Source: Clusia tigrina (taxonomy: Eukaryota; Arthropoda; Insecta; Diptera; Clusiidae). From it: a DNA stretch of 64,000 nucleotides. The first letter of the stretch is position 1; every line of letters begins with the position of its first letter. The position numbers were made by a program, and so were the translations under genes. The notes beneath the pieces were generated by a model. The model had not been told where the DNA came from, ran no database searches, and saw nothing but the letters and a program-made list of their open reading frames with translations. The DNA is taken from assembly GCA_920105625.2 (NCBI GenBank), contig OV050032.1, positions 116,420,542 to 116,484,541 on the forward strand, read 5' to 3'. Shown here one piece after another: positions 1 to 11,245 of this stretch.

Positions 1-196
1 CAAGGTTTTATGACGCTCCAGTAAAAAGTTACAAGCATTTGTATGTTGCAAACTTTGATAGTTGTAGGACGTACCGTAAAGAAGTTAGGGGCGTTTGAAG
101 TCTTATCAGTGTTTGGTTTGGGACTCAAGGGTAGCATAGCTTTGAGCGATAGCTTAAATTGACAAGAGGCTCGAGTACTTTATTGTTACAAAATTT
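1..196 (+). repeat. Phase-defining monomer (u1-u196)
   Basis: This unit fixes the coordinate system used in all entries. Main variable sites: u5 (g/a); u13 (a/g); u29 (t/c); u42 (t/a); u50 (a/c); u62 (g/t); u70 (c/t); u76 (g/a); u79 (a/t); u91 and u93 (g,g / c,a); u92 (c/t); u107 (c/t); u111 (g/t); u127 (t/a); u135 (c/a); u139 and u140; u151 (a/g); u159 (t/a); u162 (a/g); u174 (a/g); u181 (t/c). This copy has u62 T, u127 A and u151 A, and a private C at u102. Consensus units carry overlapping CTCGAG and AGTACT palindromes at u170-179. Units with u174 G keep CTCGGG but lose both. Confidence 0.9.
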
Positions 197-2060
197 CAAG
201 GTTTTATGACGCTCCAGTAAAAAGTTACAAGCATTTGTATGTTGCAAACTTTGATAGGTGTAGGACGTACCGTAAAGAAGTTAGGGGCGTTTGAAGTTTT
301 ATCAGTGTTTGATTTGGGACTCTAGGGTAGCATAACTTTGAGCGATGGCTTAAATTGACAAGAGGCTCGAGTACTTTATTGTTACAAAATTTCAAGATTT
401 TATGACGCTCCAGTAAAAAGTTACAAGCATTTGTATGTTGCAAACTTTGATAGTTGTAAGACGTACCGTAAAGAAGTTAGGGGCGTTTGAAGTTTTATTA
501 GTGTTTGATTTGGGACTCTAGGGTAGCATAGCTTTGAGCGATGGCTTAAATTGACAAGAGGCTCGAGTACTTTATTGTTACAATATTTCAAGGTTTTATG
601 ACGCTCCAGTAAAAAGCTACAAGCATTTGTATGTTGCAAACTTTGATAGGTGTAGGATGTACCGTAAAGAAGTTAGGGGCGTTTGAAGTTTTATTAGTGT
701 TTGATTTGGGACTCTAGGGTAGCATAGCTTTGAGCGATTGCTTAAATTGACAAGAGGCTCGAGTACTTTATTGTTACAATATTTCAAGGTTTTATGACGC
801 TCCAGTAAAAAGTTACAAGCATTTGTATGTTGCAAACTTTGATAGTTGTAGGACGTACCGTAAAGAAGTTAGGGGCGTTTGAAGTTTTATCAGTGTTTGA
901 TTTGGGACTCTAGGGTAGCATAGCTTTGAGCGATAGCTTAAATTGACAAGAGGCTCGAGTACTTTATTGTTACAAAATTTCAAGGTTTTATGACGCTCCA
1001 GTAAAAAGTTACAAGCATTTGTATGTTGCAAACTTTGATAGGTGTAGGACGTACCGTAAAGAAGTTAGGGGCGTTTGAAGTTTTATCAGTGTTTGATTTG
1101 GGACTCAAGGGTAGCATAGCTTTGAGCGATGGCTTAAATTGACAAGAGGCTAGAGTACTTTATTGTTACAAAATTTCAAGGTTTTATGACGCTCCAGTAA
1201 AAAGCTACAAGCATTTGTATGTTGCAAACTTTGATAGGTGTAGGATGTACCGTAAAGAAGTTAGGGGCGTTTGAAGTTTTATCAGTGTTTGATTTGGGAC
1301 TCTAGGGTAGCATAGCTTTGAGCGATGGCTTAAATTGACAAGAGGCTCGAGTACTTTATTGTTACAAAATTTCAAGGTTTTATGACGCTCCAGTAAAAAG
1401 TTACAAGCATTTGTATGTTGCAAACTTTGATAGTTGTAGGACGTACCGTAAAGAAGTTAGGGGCGTTTGAAGTTTTATCAGTGTTTGATTTGGGACTCTA
1501 GGGTAGAATAGCTTTGAGCGATAGCTTAAAATGACAAGAGCCTCGGGTACTTCATTGTTACAAAATTTCAAGGTTTTATGACGCTCCAGTAAAAAGTTAC
1601 AAGCATTTGTATGTTGCAAACTTTGATAGGTGTAGGACGTACCGTAAAGAAGTTAGGGGCGTTTGAAGTTTTGTCAGTGTTTGATTTGGGACTCAAGGGT
1701 AGCATAGCTTTGAGCGATGGCTTAAATTGACAAGAGGCTCGAGTACTTTATTGTTACAAAATTCCAAGGTTTTATGACGCCCCAGTAAAAAGCTACAAGC
1801 ATTTGTATGTTGCAAACTTTGATACGTGTAGGATGTACCGTAAAGAAGTTAGGGGCGTTTGAAGTTTTATCAGTGTTTGATTTGGGACTCTAGGGTAGCA
1901 TAGCTTTGAGCGATGGCTTAAATTGACAAGAGGCTCGAGTACTTTATTGTTACAAAATTTCAAGGTTTTATGACGCTCCAGTAAAAAGTTACAAGCATTT
2001 GTATGTTGCAAACTTTGATAGTTGTAGGACGTACCGTAAAGAAGTTAGGGGCGTTTGAAG
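197..2060 (+). repeat. Ten-unit block, left copy
   Basis: The order of variant monomers here reappears from 2,157. Landmarks: a unit with 'cataac' (u140 A) near 331; then one with 'caagatttt' at the start, 'gttgtaagac' and 'ttattag' (393-588); a u135 A/u159 A unit with 'gagcctcggg' (1,373-1,568); and a 'gatacgtg' unit (1,765-1,960). Left-hand landmarks recur 1,960 bp (10 units) away and right-hand landmarks 2,156 bp (11 units) away. One monomer was therefore gained or lost in the middle of one copy. Repeat DNA only; no gene is seen. Confidence 0.8.
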
Positions 2061-2156
2061 TTTAATCAGTGTTTGATTTGGGACTCAAGGGTAGCATAGC
2101 TTTGAGCGATAGCTTCAATTGACAAGATGCTCGAGTACTTTATTGTTACATAATTT

Positions 2157-4215
2157 AAAGTTTTTATGACGCTCCAGTAAAAAGTTACAAGCATTTGTAT
2201 GTTGCAAACTTTGATAGGTGTAGGACGTACCGTAAAGAAGTTAGGGGCGTTTGAAGTTTTATCAGTGTTTGATTTGGGACTCTAGGGTAGCATAACTTTG
2301 AGCGATGGCTTAAATTGACAAGAGGCTCGAGTACTTTATTGTTACAAAATTTCAAGATTTTATGACGCTCCAGTAAAAAGTTACAAGCATTTGTATGTTG
2401 CAAACTTTGATAGTTGTAAGACGTACCGTAAAGAAGTTAGGGGCGTTTGAAGTTTTATTAGTGTTTGATTTGGGACTCTAGGGTAGCATAGCTTTGAGCG
2501 ATGGCTTAAATTGACAAGAGGCTCGAGTACTTTATTGTTACAATATTTCAAGGTTTTATGACGCTCCAGTAAAAAGTTACAAGCATTTGTATGTTGCAAA
2601 CTTTGATAGTTGTAGGACGTACCGTAAAGAAGTTAGGGGCGTTTGAAGTTTTATCAGTGTTTGATTTGGGACTCTAGGGTAGCATAGCTTTGAGCGATAG
2701 CTTAAATTGCCAAGAGGCTCGAGTACTTTATTGTTACAAAATTTCAAGGTTCTATGACGCTCCAGTAAAAAGTTACAAGCATTTGTATGTTGCAAACTTT
2801 GATAGGTGTAGGACGAACCGTAAAGAAGTTAGGGGCGTTTGAAGTTTTATCAGTGTTTGGTTTGGGACTCAAGGGTAGCATAGCTTTGAGCGATTGCTTA
2901 AATTGACAAGAGGCTAGAGTACTTTATTGTTACAAAATTTCAAGGTTTTATGACGCTCCAGTAAAAAGCTACAAGCATTTGTATGTTGCAAACTTTGATA
3001 GGTGTAGGATGTACCGTAAAGAAGTTAGGGGCGTTTGAAGTTTTATTAGTGTTTGATTTGGGACTCTAGGGTAGCATAGCTTTGAGCGATGGCTTAAATT
3101 GACAAGAGGCTCGAGTACTTTATTGTTACAATATTTCAAGGTTTTATGACGCTCCAGTAAAAAGTTACAAGCATTTGTATGTTGCAAACTTTGATAGTTG
3201 TAGGACGTACCGTAAAGAAGTTAGGGGCGTTTGAAGTTTTATCAGTGTTTGATTTGGGACTCAAGGGTAGCATAGCTTTGAGCGATGGCTTAAATTGACA
3301 AGAGGCTAGAGTACTTTATTGTTACAAAATTTCAAGGTTTTATGACGCTCCAGTAAAAAGCTACAAGCATTTGTATGTTGCAAACTTTGATAGGTGTAGG
3401 ATGTACCGTAAAGAAGTTAGGGGCGTTTGAAGTTTTATCAGTGTTTGATTTGGGACTCTAGGGTAGCATAGCTTTGAGCGATGGCTTAAATTGACAAGAG
3501 GCTCGAGTACTTTATTGTTACAAAATTTCAAGGTTTTATGACGCTCCAGTAAAAAGTTACAAGCATTTGTATGTTGCAAACTTTGATAGTTGTAGGACGT
3601 ACCGTAAAGAAGTTAGGGGCGTTTGAAGTTTTATCAGTGTTTGATTTGGGACTCTAGGGTAGAATAGCTTTGAGCGATAGCTTAAAATGACAAGAGCCTC
3701 GGGTACTTCATTGTTACAAAATTTCAAGGTTTTATGACGCTCCAGTAAAAAGTTACAAGCATTTGTATGTTGCAAACTTTGATAGGTGTAGGACGTACCG
3801 TAAAGAAGTTAGGGGCGTTTGAAGTTTTATCAGTGTTTGATTTGGGACTCAAGGGTAGCATAGCTTTGAGCGATGGCTTAAATTGACAAGAGGCTCGAGT
3901 ACTTTATTGTTACAAAATTTCAAGGTTTTATGACGCTCCAGTAAAAAGCTACAAGCATTTTTATGTTGCAAACTTTGATACGTGTAGGATGTACCGTAAA
4001 GAAGTTAGGGGCGTTTGAAGTTTTATCAGTGTTTGATTTGGGACTCTAGGGTAGCATAGCTTTGAGCGATGGCTTAAATTGACAAGAGGCTCGAGTACTT
4101 TATTGTTACAAAATTTCAAGGTTTTATGACGCTCCAGTAAAAAGTTACAAGCATTTGTATGTTGCAAACTTTGATAGTTGTAGGACGTACCGTAAAGAAG
4201 TTAGGGGCGTTTGAA
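2157..4215 (+). repeat. Eleven-unit block, right copy of the 10-11-mer duplication
   Basis: It matches 197-2,060 in monomer order: the 'cataac' unit near 2,291, the 'gttgtaag' plus 'ttattag' unit (2,353-2,548), the 'gagcctcggg' unit (3,529-3,724) and the 'gatacgtg' unit (3,921-4,116). Units around 2,941-3,332 account for the extra monomer. The preceding monomer (1,961-2,156) carries an unusual marker set, 'cttcaattgacaagatgctc' followed by 'tacataatttaaag', which recurs at about 4,857 and 8,385. This links the region to the 18-unit block that follows. Repeat DNA only. Confidence 0.8.
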
Positions 4216-7200
4216 GTTTAATCAGTGTTTGATTTGGGACTCTAGGTTAGAATAGCTTTGAGCGTTAGCTTAAAATGACAAGAGGCTCGGATACTTCATT
4301 GTTACAAAATTTCAAGGTTTTATGACGCTCCAGTAAAAAGTTACAAGCATTTGTATGTTGCAAACTTTGATAGGTGTAGGACGTACCGTAAAGAAGTTAG
4401 GGGCGTTTGAAGTTTTATCAGTTTTTGATTTGGGACTCTAGGGTAGCATAGTTTTGAGCGATAGCTTAAATTGGCAAAAGGCTCGGGTACTTCATTGTTA
4501 CAAAATTTCAAGGTTTTATGGCGCTCCAGTAAAAAGTTACAAGCATTTGAATGTTGCCAACTTTGATAGGTGTAGGACGTACCATAAAGAAGTTAGGGGC
4601 GTTTGCAGTTTTATCAGTGTTTGATTTGGGACTCTAGGGTAGCATAGCTTTGAGCGATAGCTTAAATTGACAAGAGGCTCGAGTACTTTATTGTTACAAA
4701 ATTTCAAGGTTTTATGACGCTCCAGTAAAAAGTTACAAGCATTTGTATGTTGCAAACTTTGATAGGTGTAGGACGTACCGTAAAGAAGTTAGGGCCTTTT
4801 GAAGTTTTATCAGTGATTCATTTGGGACTCAAGGGTAGCATAGCTTTGAGCGATAGCTTCAATTGACAAGATGCTCGAGTACTTTATTGTTACATAATTT
4901 AAAGGTTTTATGACGCTCCAGTAAAAAGTTACAAGCATTTGTATGTTGCAAACTTTGATAAGTGTAGGACGTACCGTAAAGAAGTTAGGGGCGTTTGAAG
5001 TTTTATCAGTGTTTGATTTGGGACTCTAGGGTAGCATAACTTTGAGCGATGGCTTAAATTGACAAGAGGCTCGAGTACTTTATTGTTACAAAATTTCAAG
5101 ATTTTATGACGCTCCAGTAAAAAGTTACAAGCATTTGTATGTTGCAAACTTTGCTAGTTGTAAGACGTACCGTAAAGAAGTTAGGGGCGTTTGAAGTTTT
5201 ATCAGTGTTTGATTTGGGACTCTAGGGTAGCATAGCTTTGAGCGATGGCTTAAATTGACAAGAGGCTCGAGTACTTTATTGTTACAATATTTCAAAGTTT
5301 TATGACGCTCCAGTAAAAAGTTACAAGCATTTGTATGTTGCAAACTTTGATAGTTGTAGGACGTACCGTAAAGAAGTTAGGGGCGTTTGAAGTTTTATCA
5401 GTGTTTGATTTGGGACTCTAGGGTAGCATTGCTTTGAGCGATAGCTTAAATTGACAAGAGGCTCGAGTACTTTATTGTTACAAAATTTCAAGGTTTTATG
5501 ACGCTCCAGTAAAAAGTTACAAGCATTTGTATGTTGCAAACTTTGATAGGTGTAGGACGTACCGTAAAGAAGTTAGGGGCGTTTGAAGTTTTATCAGTGT
5601 TTGATTTGGGACTCAAGGGTAGCATAGCTTTGAGCGATGGCTTAAATTGAAAAGAGGCTAGAGTACTTTATTGTTACAAAATTTCAATGTTTTATGACGC
5701 TCCAGTAAAAAGCTACAAGCATTTGTATGTTGCAAACTTTAATAGGTGTAGGATATACCGTACAGAAGTTAGGGGCGTTTGAAGTTTTATCAGTGTTTGA
5801 TTTGGGACTCTAGGGTAGCATAACTTTGAGCGATGGCTTAAATTGACAAGAGGCTCGAGTACTTTATTGTTACAAAATTTCAAGATTTTATGACGCTCCA
5901 GTAAAAAGTTACAAGCATTTGTATGTTGCAAACTTTGATAGTTGTAAGACGTACCGTAAAGAAGTTAGGGGCGTTTGAAGTTTTATCAGTGTTTGATTTG
6001 GGACTCTAGGGTAGCATAGCTTTGAGCGATGGCTTAAATTGACAAGAGGCTCGAGTACTTTATTGTTATAATATTTCAAGGTTTTATGACGCTCCAGTAA
6101 AAAGTTACAAGCATTTGTATGTTGCAAACTTTGATAGTTGTAGGACGTACCGTAAAGAAGTTAGGGGCGTTTGAAGTTTTATCAGTGTTTGATTTGGGAC
6201 TCTGGGGTAGCATAGCTTTGAGCGATAGCTTAAATTGACAAGAGGATCGAGTACTTTATTGTTACAAAATTTCAAGGTTTTATGACGCTCCAGTAAAAAG
6301 TTACAAGCATTTGTATGTTGCAAACTTTGATAGGTGTAGGACGTACCGTAAAGAAGTTAGGGGCGTTTGAAGTTTTATCAGTGTTTGATTTGGGACTCAA
6401 GGGTAGCATAGCTTTGAGCGATGGCTTAAATTGACAAGAGGCTAGAGTACTTTATTGTTACAAAATTTCAATGTTTTATGACGCTCCAGTAAAAAGCTAC
6501 AAGCATTTGTATGTTGCAAACTTTGATAGGTGTAGGATATACCGTAAAGAAGTTAGGGGCGTTTGAAGTTTTATCAGTGTTTGATTTGGGACTCTAGGGT
6601 AGCATAGCTTTGAGCGATGGCTTAAATTGACAAGAGGCTCGAGTACTTTATTGTTACAAAATTTCAAGGTTTTATGACGCTCCAGTAAAAAGTTACAAGC
6701 ATTTGTATGTTACAAACTTTGATTGTTGTAGGACGTACCGTAAAGAAGTTAGGGGCGTTTGAAGTTTTATCAGTGTTTGATTTGGGACTCTAGGGTAGAA
6801 TAGCTTTGAGCGATAGCTTAAAATGACAAGAGGCTCGGGTACTTCATTGTTACAAAATTTCAAGGTTTTATGACGCTCCAGTAAAAAGTTACAAGCATTT
6901 GTATGTTGCAAACTTTGATAGTTGTAAGACGTACCGTAAAGAAGTTAGGGGCGTTTGAAGTTTTATCAGTGTTTGATTTGGGACTCTAGGGTAGCATAGC
7001 TTTGAGCGATAGCTTAAATTGGCAAGAGGCTCGGGTACTTCATTGTTACAAAATTTCAAGGTTTTATGACGCTCCAGTAAAAACTTACAAGCATTTGTAT
7101 GTTGCAAACTTTGATAGTTGTAGGACGTACCGTAAAGAAGTTAGGGGCGTTTGAAGTTTTATCAGTGTTTGATTTGGGACTCTAGGGTAGCATAGCTTTG

Positions 7201-7717
7201 AGCGATAGCTTAAATTGACAAGAGGCTCGAGTACTTTATTGTTACAAAATTTCAAGTTTTTATGACGCTCCAGTAAAAAGTTGCAAGCATTTGTATGTTG
7301 CAAACTTTGATAGGTGTAGGACGTACCGTAAAGAAGTTAGGGGCGTTTGAAGTTTTATCAGTGTTTGATTTGGGACTCAAGGGTAGCATAGCTTTGAGCT
7401 ATGGCTTAAATTGACAAGAGGCTAGAGTACTTTATTGTTACAAAATTTCAAGGTTTTATGACGCTCCAGTAAAAAGCTACAAGCATTTGTATGTTGCAAA
7501 CTTTGATAGGTGTAGGATGTACCGTAAAGAAGTTAGGGGCGTTTGAAGTTTTATCAGTGGTTGATTTGGGACTCTAGGGTAGCATAGCTTTGAGCGATGG
7601 CTTAAATTGACAAGAGGCTCGAGTACTTTATTGCTACAAAATTTCAAGGTTTTATGACGCTCCAGTAAAAAGTTACAAGCATTTGTATGTTACAAACTTT
7701 GATAGTTGTAGGACGTA
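4190..7717 (+). repeat. 18-monomer higher-order repeat, copy A (3,528 bp)
   Basis: The copy begins near a monomer with 'gtttaatcag' and 'taggttagaatag' (4,217-4,252). The same pair occurs 3,528 bases later (7,745-7,780). Other markers with the same offset: 'gttgccaac' with 'accataaag' and 'gtttgcag' (4,553-4,610); 'agggccttttg' (4,791); the 'cttcaattgacaagatgctc' unit (4,857); 'gctagttgtaag' (5,153); 'gtacagaag' (5,760); 'tattgttataat' (6,061); and 'gaggatcgag' (6,243). 3,528 equals 18 x 196 exactly, so there is no net indel between the copies. No gene is seen. Confidence 0.9.
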
Positions 7718-10700
7718 CCGTAAAGAAGTTAGGGGCGTTTGAAGTTTAATCAGTGTTTGATTTGGGACTCTAGGTTAGAATAGCTTTGAGCGTTAGCTTA
7801 AAATGACAAGAGGCTCGGGTACTTCATTGTTACAAAATTTCAAGGTTTTATGACGCTCCAGTAAAAAGTTACAAGCATTTGTATGTTGCAAACTTTGATA
7901 GGTGTAGGACGTACCGTAAAGAAGTTAGGGGCGTTTGAAGTTTTATCAGTTTTTGATTTGGGACTCTAGGGTAGCATAGCTTTGAGCGATAGCTTAAATT
8001 GGCAAAAGGCTCGGGTACTTCATTGTTACAAAATTTCAAGGTTTTATGGCGCTCCAGTAAAAAGTTACAAGCATTTGAATGTTGCCAACTTTGATAGGTG
8101 TAGGACGTACCATAAAGAAGTTAGGGGCGTTTGCAGTTTTATCAGTGTTTGATTTGGGACTCTAGGGTAGCATAGCTTTGAGCGATAGCTTAAATTGACA
8201 AGAGGCTCGTGTACTTTATTGTTACAAAATTTCAAGGTTTTATGACGCTCCAGTAAAAAGTTACAAGCATTTGTATGTTGCAAACTTTGATAGGTGTAGG
8301 ACGTACCGTAAAGAAGTTAGGGCCTTTTGAAGTTTTATCAGTGTTTCATTTGGGACTCAAGGGTAGCATAGCTTTGAGCGATAGCTTCAATTGACAAGAT
8401 GCTCGAGTACTTTATTGTTACATAATTTAAAGGTTTTATGACGCTCCAGTAAAAAGTTACAAGCATTTGTATGTTGCAAACTTTGATAAGTGTAGGACGT
8501 ACCGTAAAGAAGTTAGGGGCGTTTGAAGTTTTATCAGTGTTTGATTTGGGACTCTAGGGTAGCATAACTTTGAGCGATGGCTTAAATTGACAAGAGGCTC
8601 GAGTACTTTATTGTTACAAAATTTCAAGATTTTATGACGCTCCAGTAAAAAGTTACAAGCATTTGTATGTTGCAAACTTTGCTAGTTGTAAGACGTACCG
8701 TAAAGAAGTTAGGGGCGTTTGAAGTTTTATCAGTGTTTGATTTGGGACTCTAGGGTAGCATAGCTTTGAGCGATGGCTTAAATTGACAAGAGGCTCGAGT
8801 ACTTTATTGTTACAATATTTCAAGGTTTTATGACGCTCCAGTAAAAAGTTACAAGCATTTGTATGTTGCAAACTTTGATAGTTGTAGGACGTACCGTAAA
8901 GAAGTTAGGGGCGTTTGAAGTTTTATCAGTGTTTGATTTGGGACTCTAGGGTAGCATAGCTTTGAGCGATAGCTTAAATTGACAAGAGGCTCGAGTACTT
9001 TATTGTTACAAAATTTCAAGGTTTTATGACGCTCCAGTAAAACGTTACAAGCATTTGTATGTTGCAAACTTTGATAGGTGTAGGACGTACCGTAAAGAAG
9101 TTAGGGGCGTTTGAAGTTTTATCAGTGTTTGATTTGGGACTCAAGGGTAGCATAGCTTTGAGCGATGGCTTAAATTGAAAAGAGGCTAGAGTACTTTATT
9201 GTTACAAAATTTCAATGTTTTATGACGCTCCAGTAAAAAGCTACAAGCATTTGTATGTTGCAAACTTTAATAGGTGTAGGATATACCGTACAGAAGTTAG
9301 GGGCGTTTGAAGTTATATCAGTGTTTGATTTGGGACTCAATGGTAGCATAGCTTTGAGCGATAGCTTAAATTGACAAGAGGCTCGAGTACTTTATTGTTA
9401 CAAAATTTCAAGGTTTTATGACGCTCCAGTAAAAAGTTACAAGCATTTGTATGTTGCAAACTTTGATAGTTGTAAGACGTACCGTAAAGAAGTTAGGGGC
9501 GTTTGAAGTTTTATCAGTGTTTGATTTGGGACTCTAGGGTAGCATAGCTTTGAGCGATGGCTTAAATTGACAAGAGGCTCGAGTACTTTATTGTTATAAT
9601 ATTTCAAGGTTTTATGACGCTCCAGTAAAAAGTTACAAGCATTTGTATGTTGCAAACTTTGATAGTTGTAGGACGTACCGTAATGAAGTTAGGGGCGTTT
9701 GAAGTTTTATCAGTGTTTGATTTGGGACTCTAGGGTAGCATAGCTTTGAGCGATAGCTTAAATTGACAAGAGGATCGAGTACTTTATTGTTACAAAATTT
9801 CAAGGTTTTATGACGCTCCAGTAAAAAGTTACAAGCATTTGTATGTTGCAAACTTTGATAGGTGTAGGACGTACCGTAAAGAAGTTAGGGGCGTTTGAAG
9901 TTTTATCAGTGTTTGATTTGGGACTCAAGGGTAGCATAGCTTTGAGCGATGGCTTAAATTGACAAGAGGCTAGAGTACTTTATTGTTACAAAATTTCAAT
10001 GTTTTATGACGCTCCAGTAAAAAGCTACAAGCATTTGTATGTTGCAAACTTTGATAGGTGTAGGATATACCGTAAAGAAGTTACGGGCGTTTGAAGTTTT
10101 ATCAGTGTTTGATTTGGGACTCTAGGGTAGCATAGCTTTGAGCGATGGCTTAAATTGACAAGAGGCTCGAGTACTTTATTGTTACAAAATTTCAAGGTTT
10201 TATGACGCTCCAGTAAAAAGTTACAAGCATTTGTATGTTACAAACTTTGATTGTTGTAGGACGTACCGTAAAGAAGTTAGGGGCGTTTGAAGTTTTATCA
10301 GTGTTTGATTTGGGACTCTAGGGTAGAATAGCTTTGAGCGATAGCTTAAAATGACAAGAGGCTCGGGTACTTCATTGTTACAAAATTTCAAGGTTTTATG
10401 ACGCTCCAGTAAAAAGTTACAAGCATTTGTATGTTGCAAACTTTGATAGTTGTAAGACGTACCGTAAAGAAGTTAGGGGCGTTTGAAGTTTTATCAGTGT
10501 TTGATTTGGGACTCTAGGGTAGCATAGCTTTGAGCGATAGCTTAAATTGGCAAGAGGCTCGGGTACTTCATTGTTACAAAATTTCAAGGTTTTATGACGC
10601 TCCAGTAAAAAGTTACAAGCATTTTTATGTTGCAAACTTTGATAGTTGTAGGACGTACCGTAAAGAAGTTAGGGGCGTTTGAAGTTTTATCAGTGTTTGA

Positions 10701-11245
10701 TTTGGGACTCTAGGGTAGCATAGCTTTGAGCGATAGCTTAAATTGACAAGAGGCTCGAGTACTTTATTGTTACAAAATTTCAAGTTTTTATGACGCTCCA
10801 GTAAAAAGTTGCAAGCATTTGTATGTTGCAAACTTTGATAGGTGTAGGACGTACCGTAAAGAAGTTAGGGGCGTTTGAAGTTTTATCAGTGTTTGATTTG
10901 GGACTCAAGGGTAGCATAGCTTTGAGCGATGGCTTAAATTGACAAGAGGCTAGAGTACTTTATTGTTACAAAATTTCAAGGTTTTATGACGCTCCAGTAA
11001 AAAGCTACAAGCATTTGTATGTTGCAAACTTTGATAGGTGTAGGATGTACCGTAAAGAAGTTAGGGGCGTTTGAAGTTTTATCAGTGGTTGATTTGGGAC
11101 TCTAGGGTAGCATAGCTTTGAGCGATGGCTTAAATTGACAAGAGGCTCGAGTACTTTATTGTTACAAAATTTCAAGGTTTTATGACGCTTCAGTAAAAAG
11201 TTACAAGCATTTGTATGTTACAAACTTTGATAGTTGTAGGACGTA
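7718..11245 (+). repeat. 18-monomer higher-order repeat, copy B (3,528 bp)
   Basis: It repeats copy A with few differences; I spotted about 15-20 in 3.5 kb by eye. A cluster of six of them falls in about 100 bases near 9,314-9,421, described separately. Correspondence fades at about 11,245-11,270: copy B is followed by a unit with 'gtttaattt' and 'gacaattgg' where copy A is followed by the 'gtttaatcag' unit. The 'cagtggttg' marker at 11,083 has its partner at 7,555. Repeat DNA only. Confidence 0.88.
9314..9421 (+). repeat. Clustered-difference patch (conversion-like) in HOR copy B
   Basis: Against copy A (5,786-5,893), this stretch has about six differences in roughly 100 bases: 'gttatatcag' for 'gttttatcag', 'ctcaatggtag' for 'ctctagggtag', u140 C for A, u151 A for G, and u5 G for A in the next unit. 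The flanking kilobases show about one difference per 200-300 bases. Several of the replacement bases (u127 A, u140 C, u151 A, u5 G) are those of other monomers in the array. This fits a short gene-conversion tract better than independent mutations. Confidence 0.6.

Noticed and set aside
81..131. Telomere-like TTAGGG in each monomer
   Set aside because: It occurs once per 196 bases inside 'gttagggg' and is never tandem. It is lost in units with 'gtcaggg' or 'gtaaggg'. There is no telomeric tract.
169..190. CENP-B-box-like motif
   Set aside because: I looked for TTCGNNNNANNCGGG on both strands. 'ctcggg' and 'ttcgag' variants exist, but never in the required arrangement.
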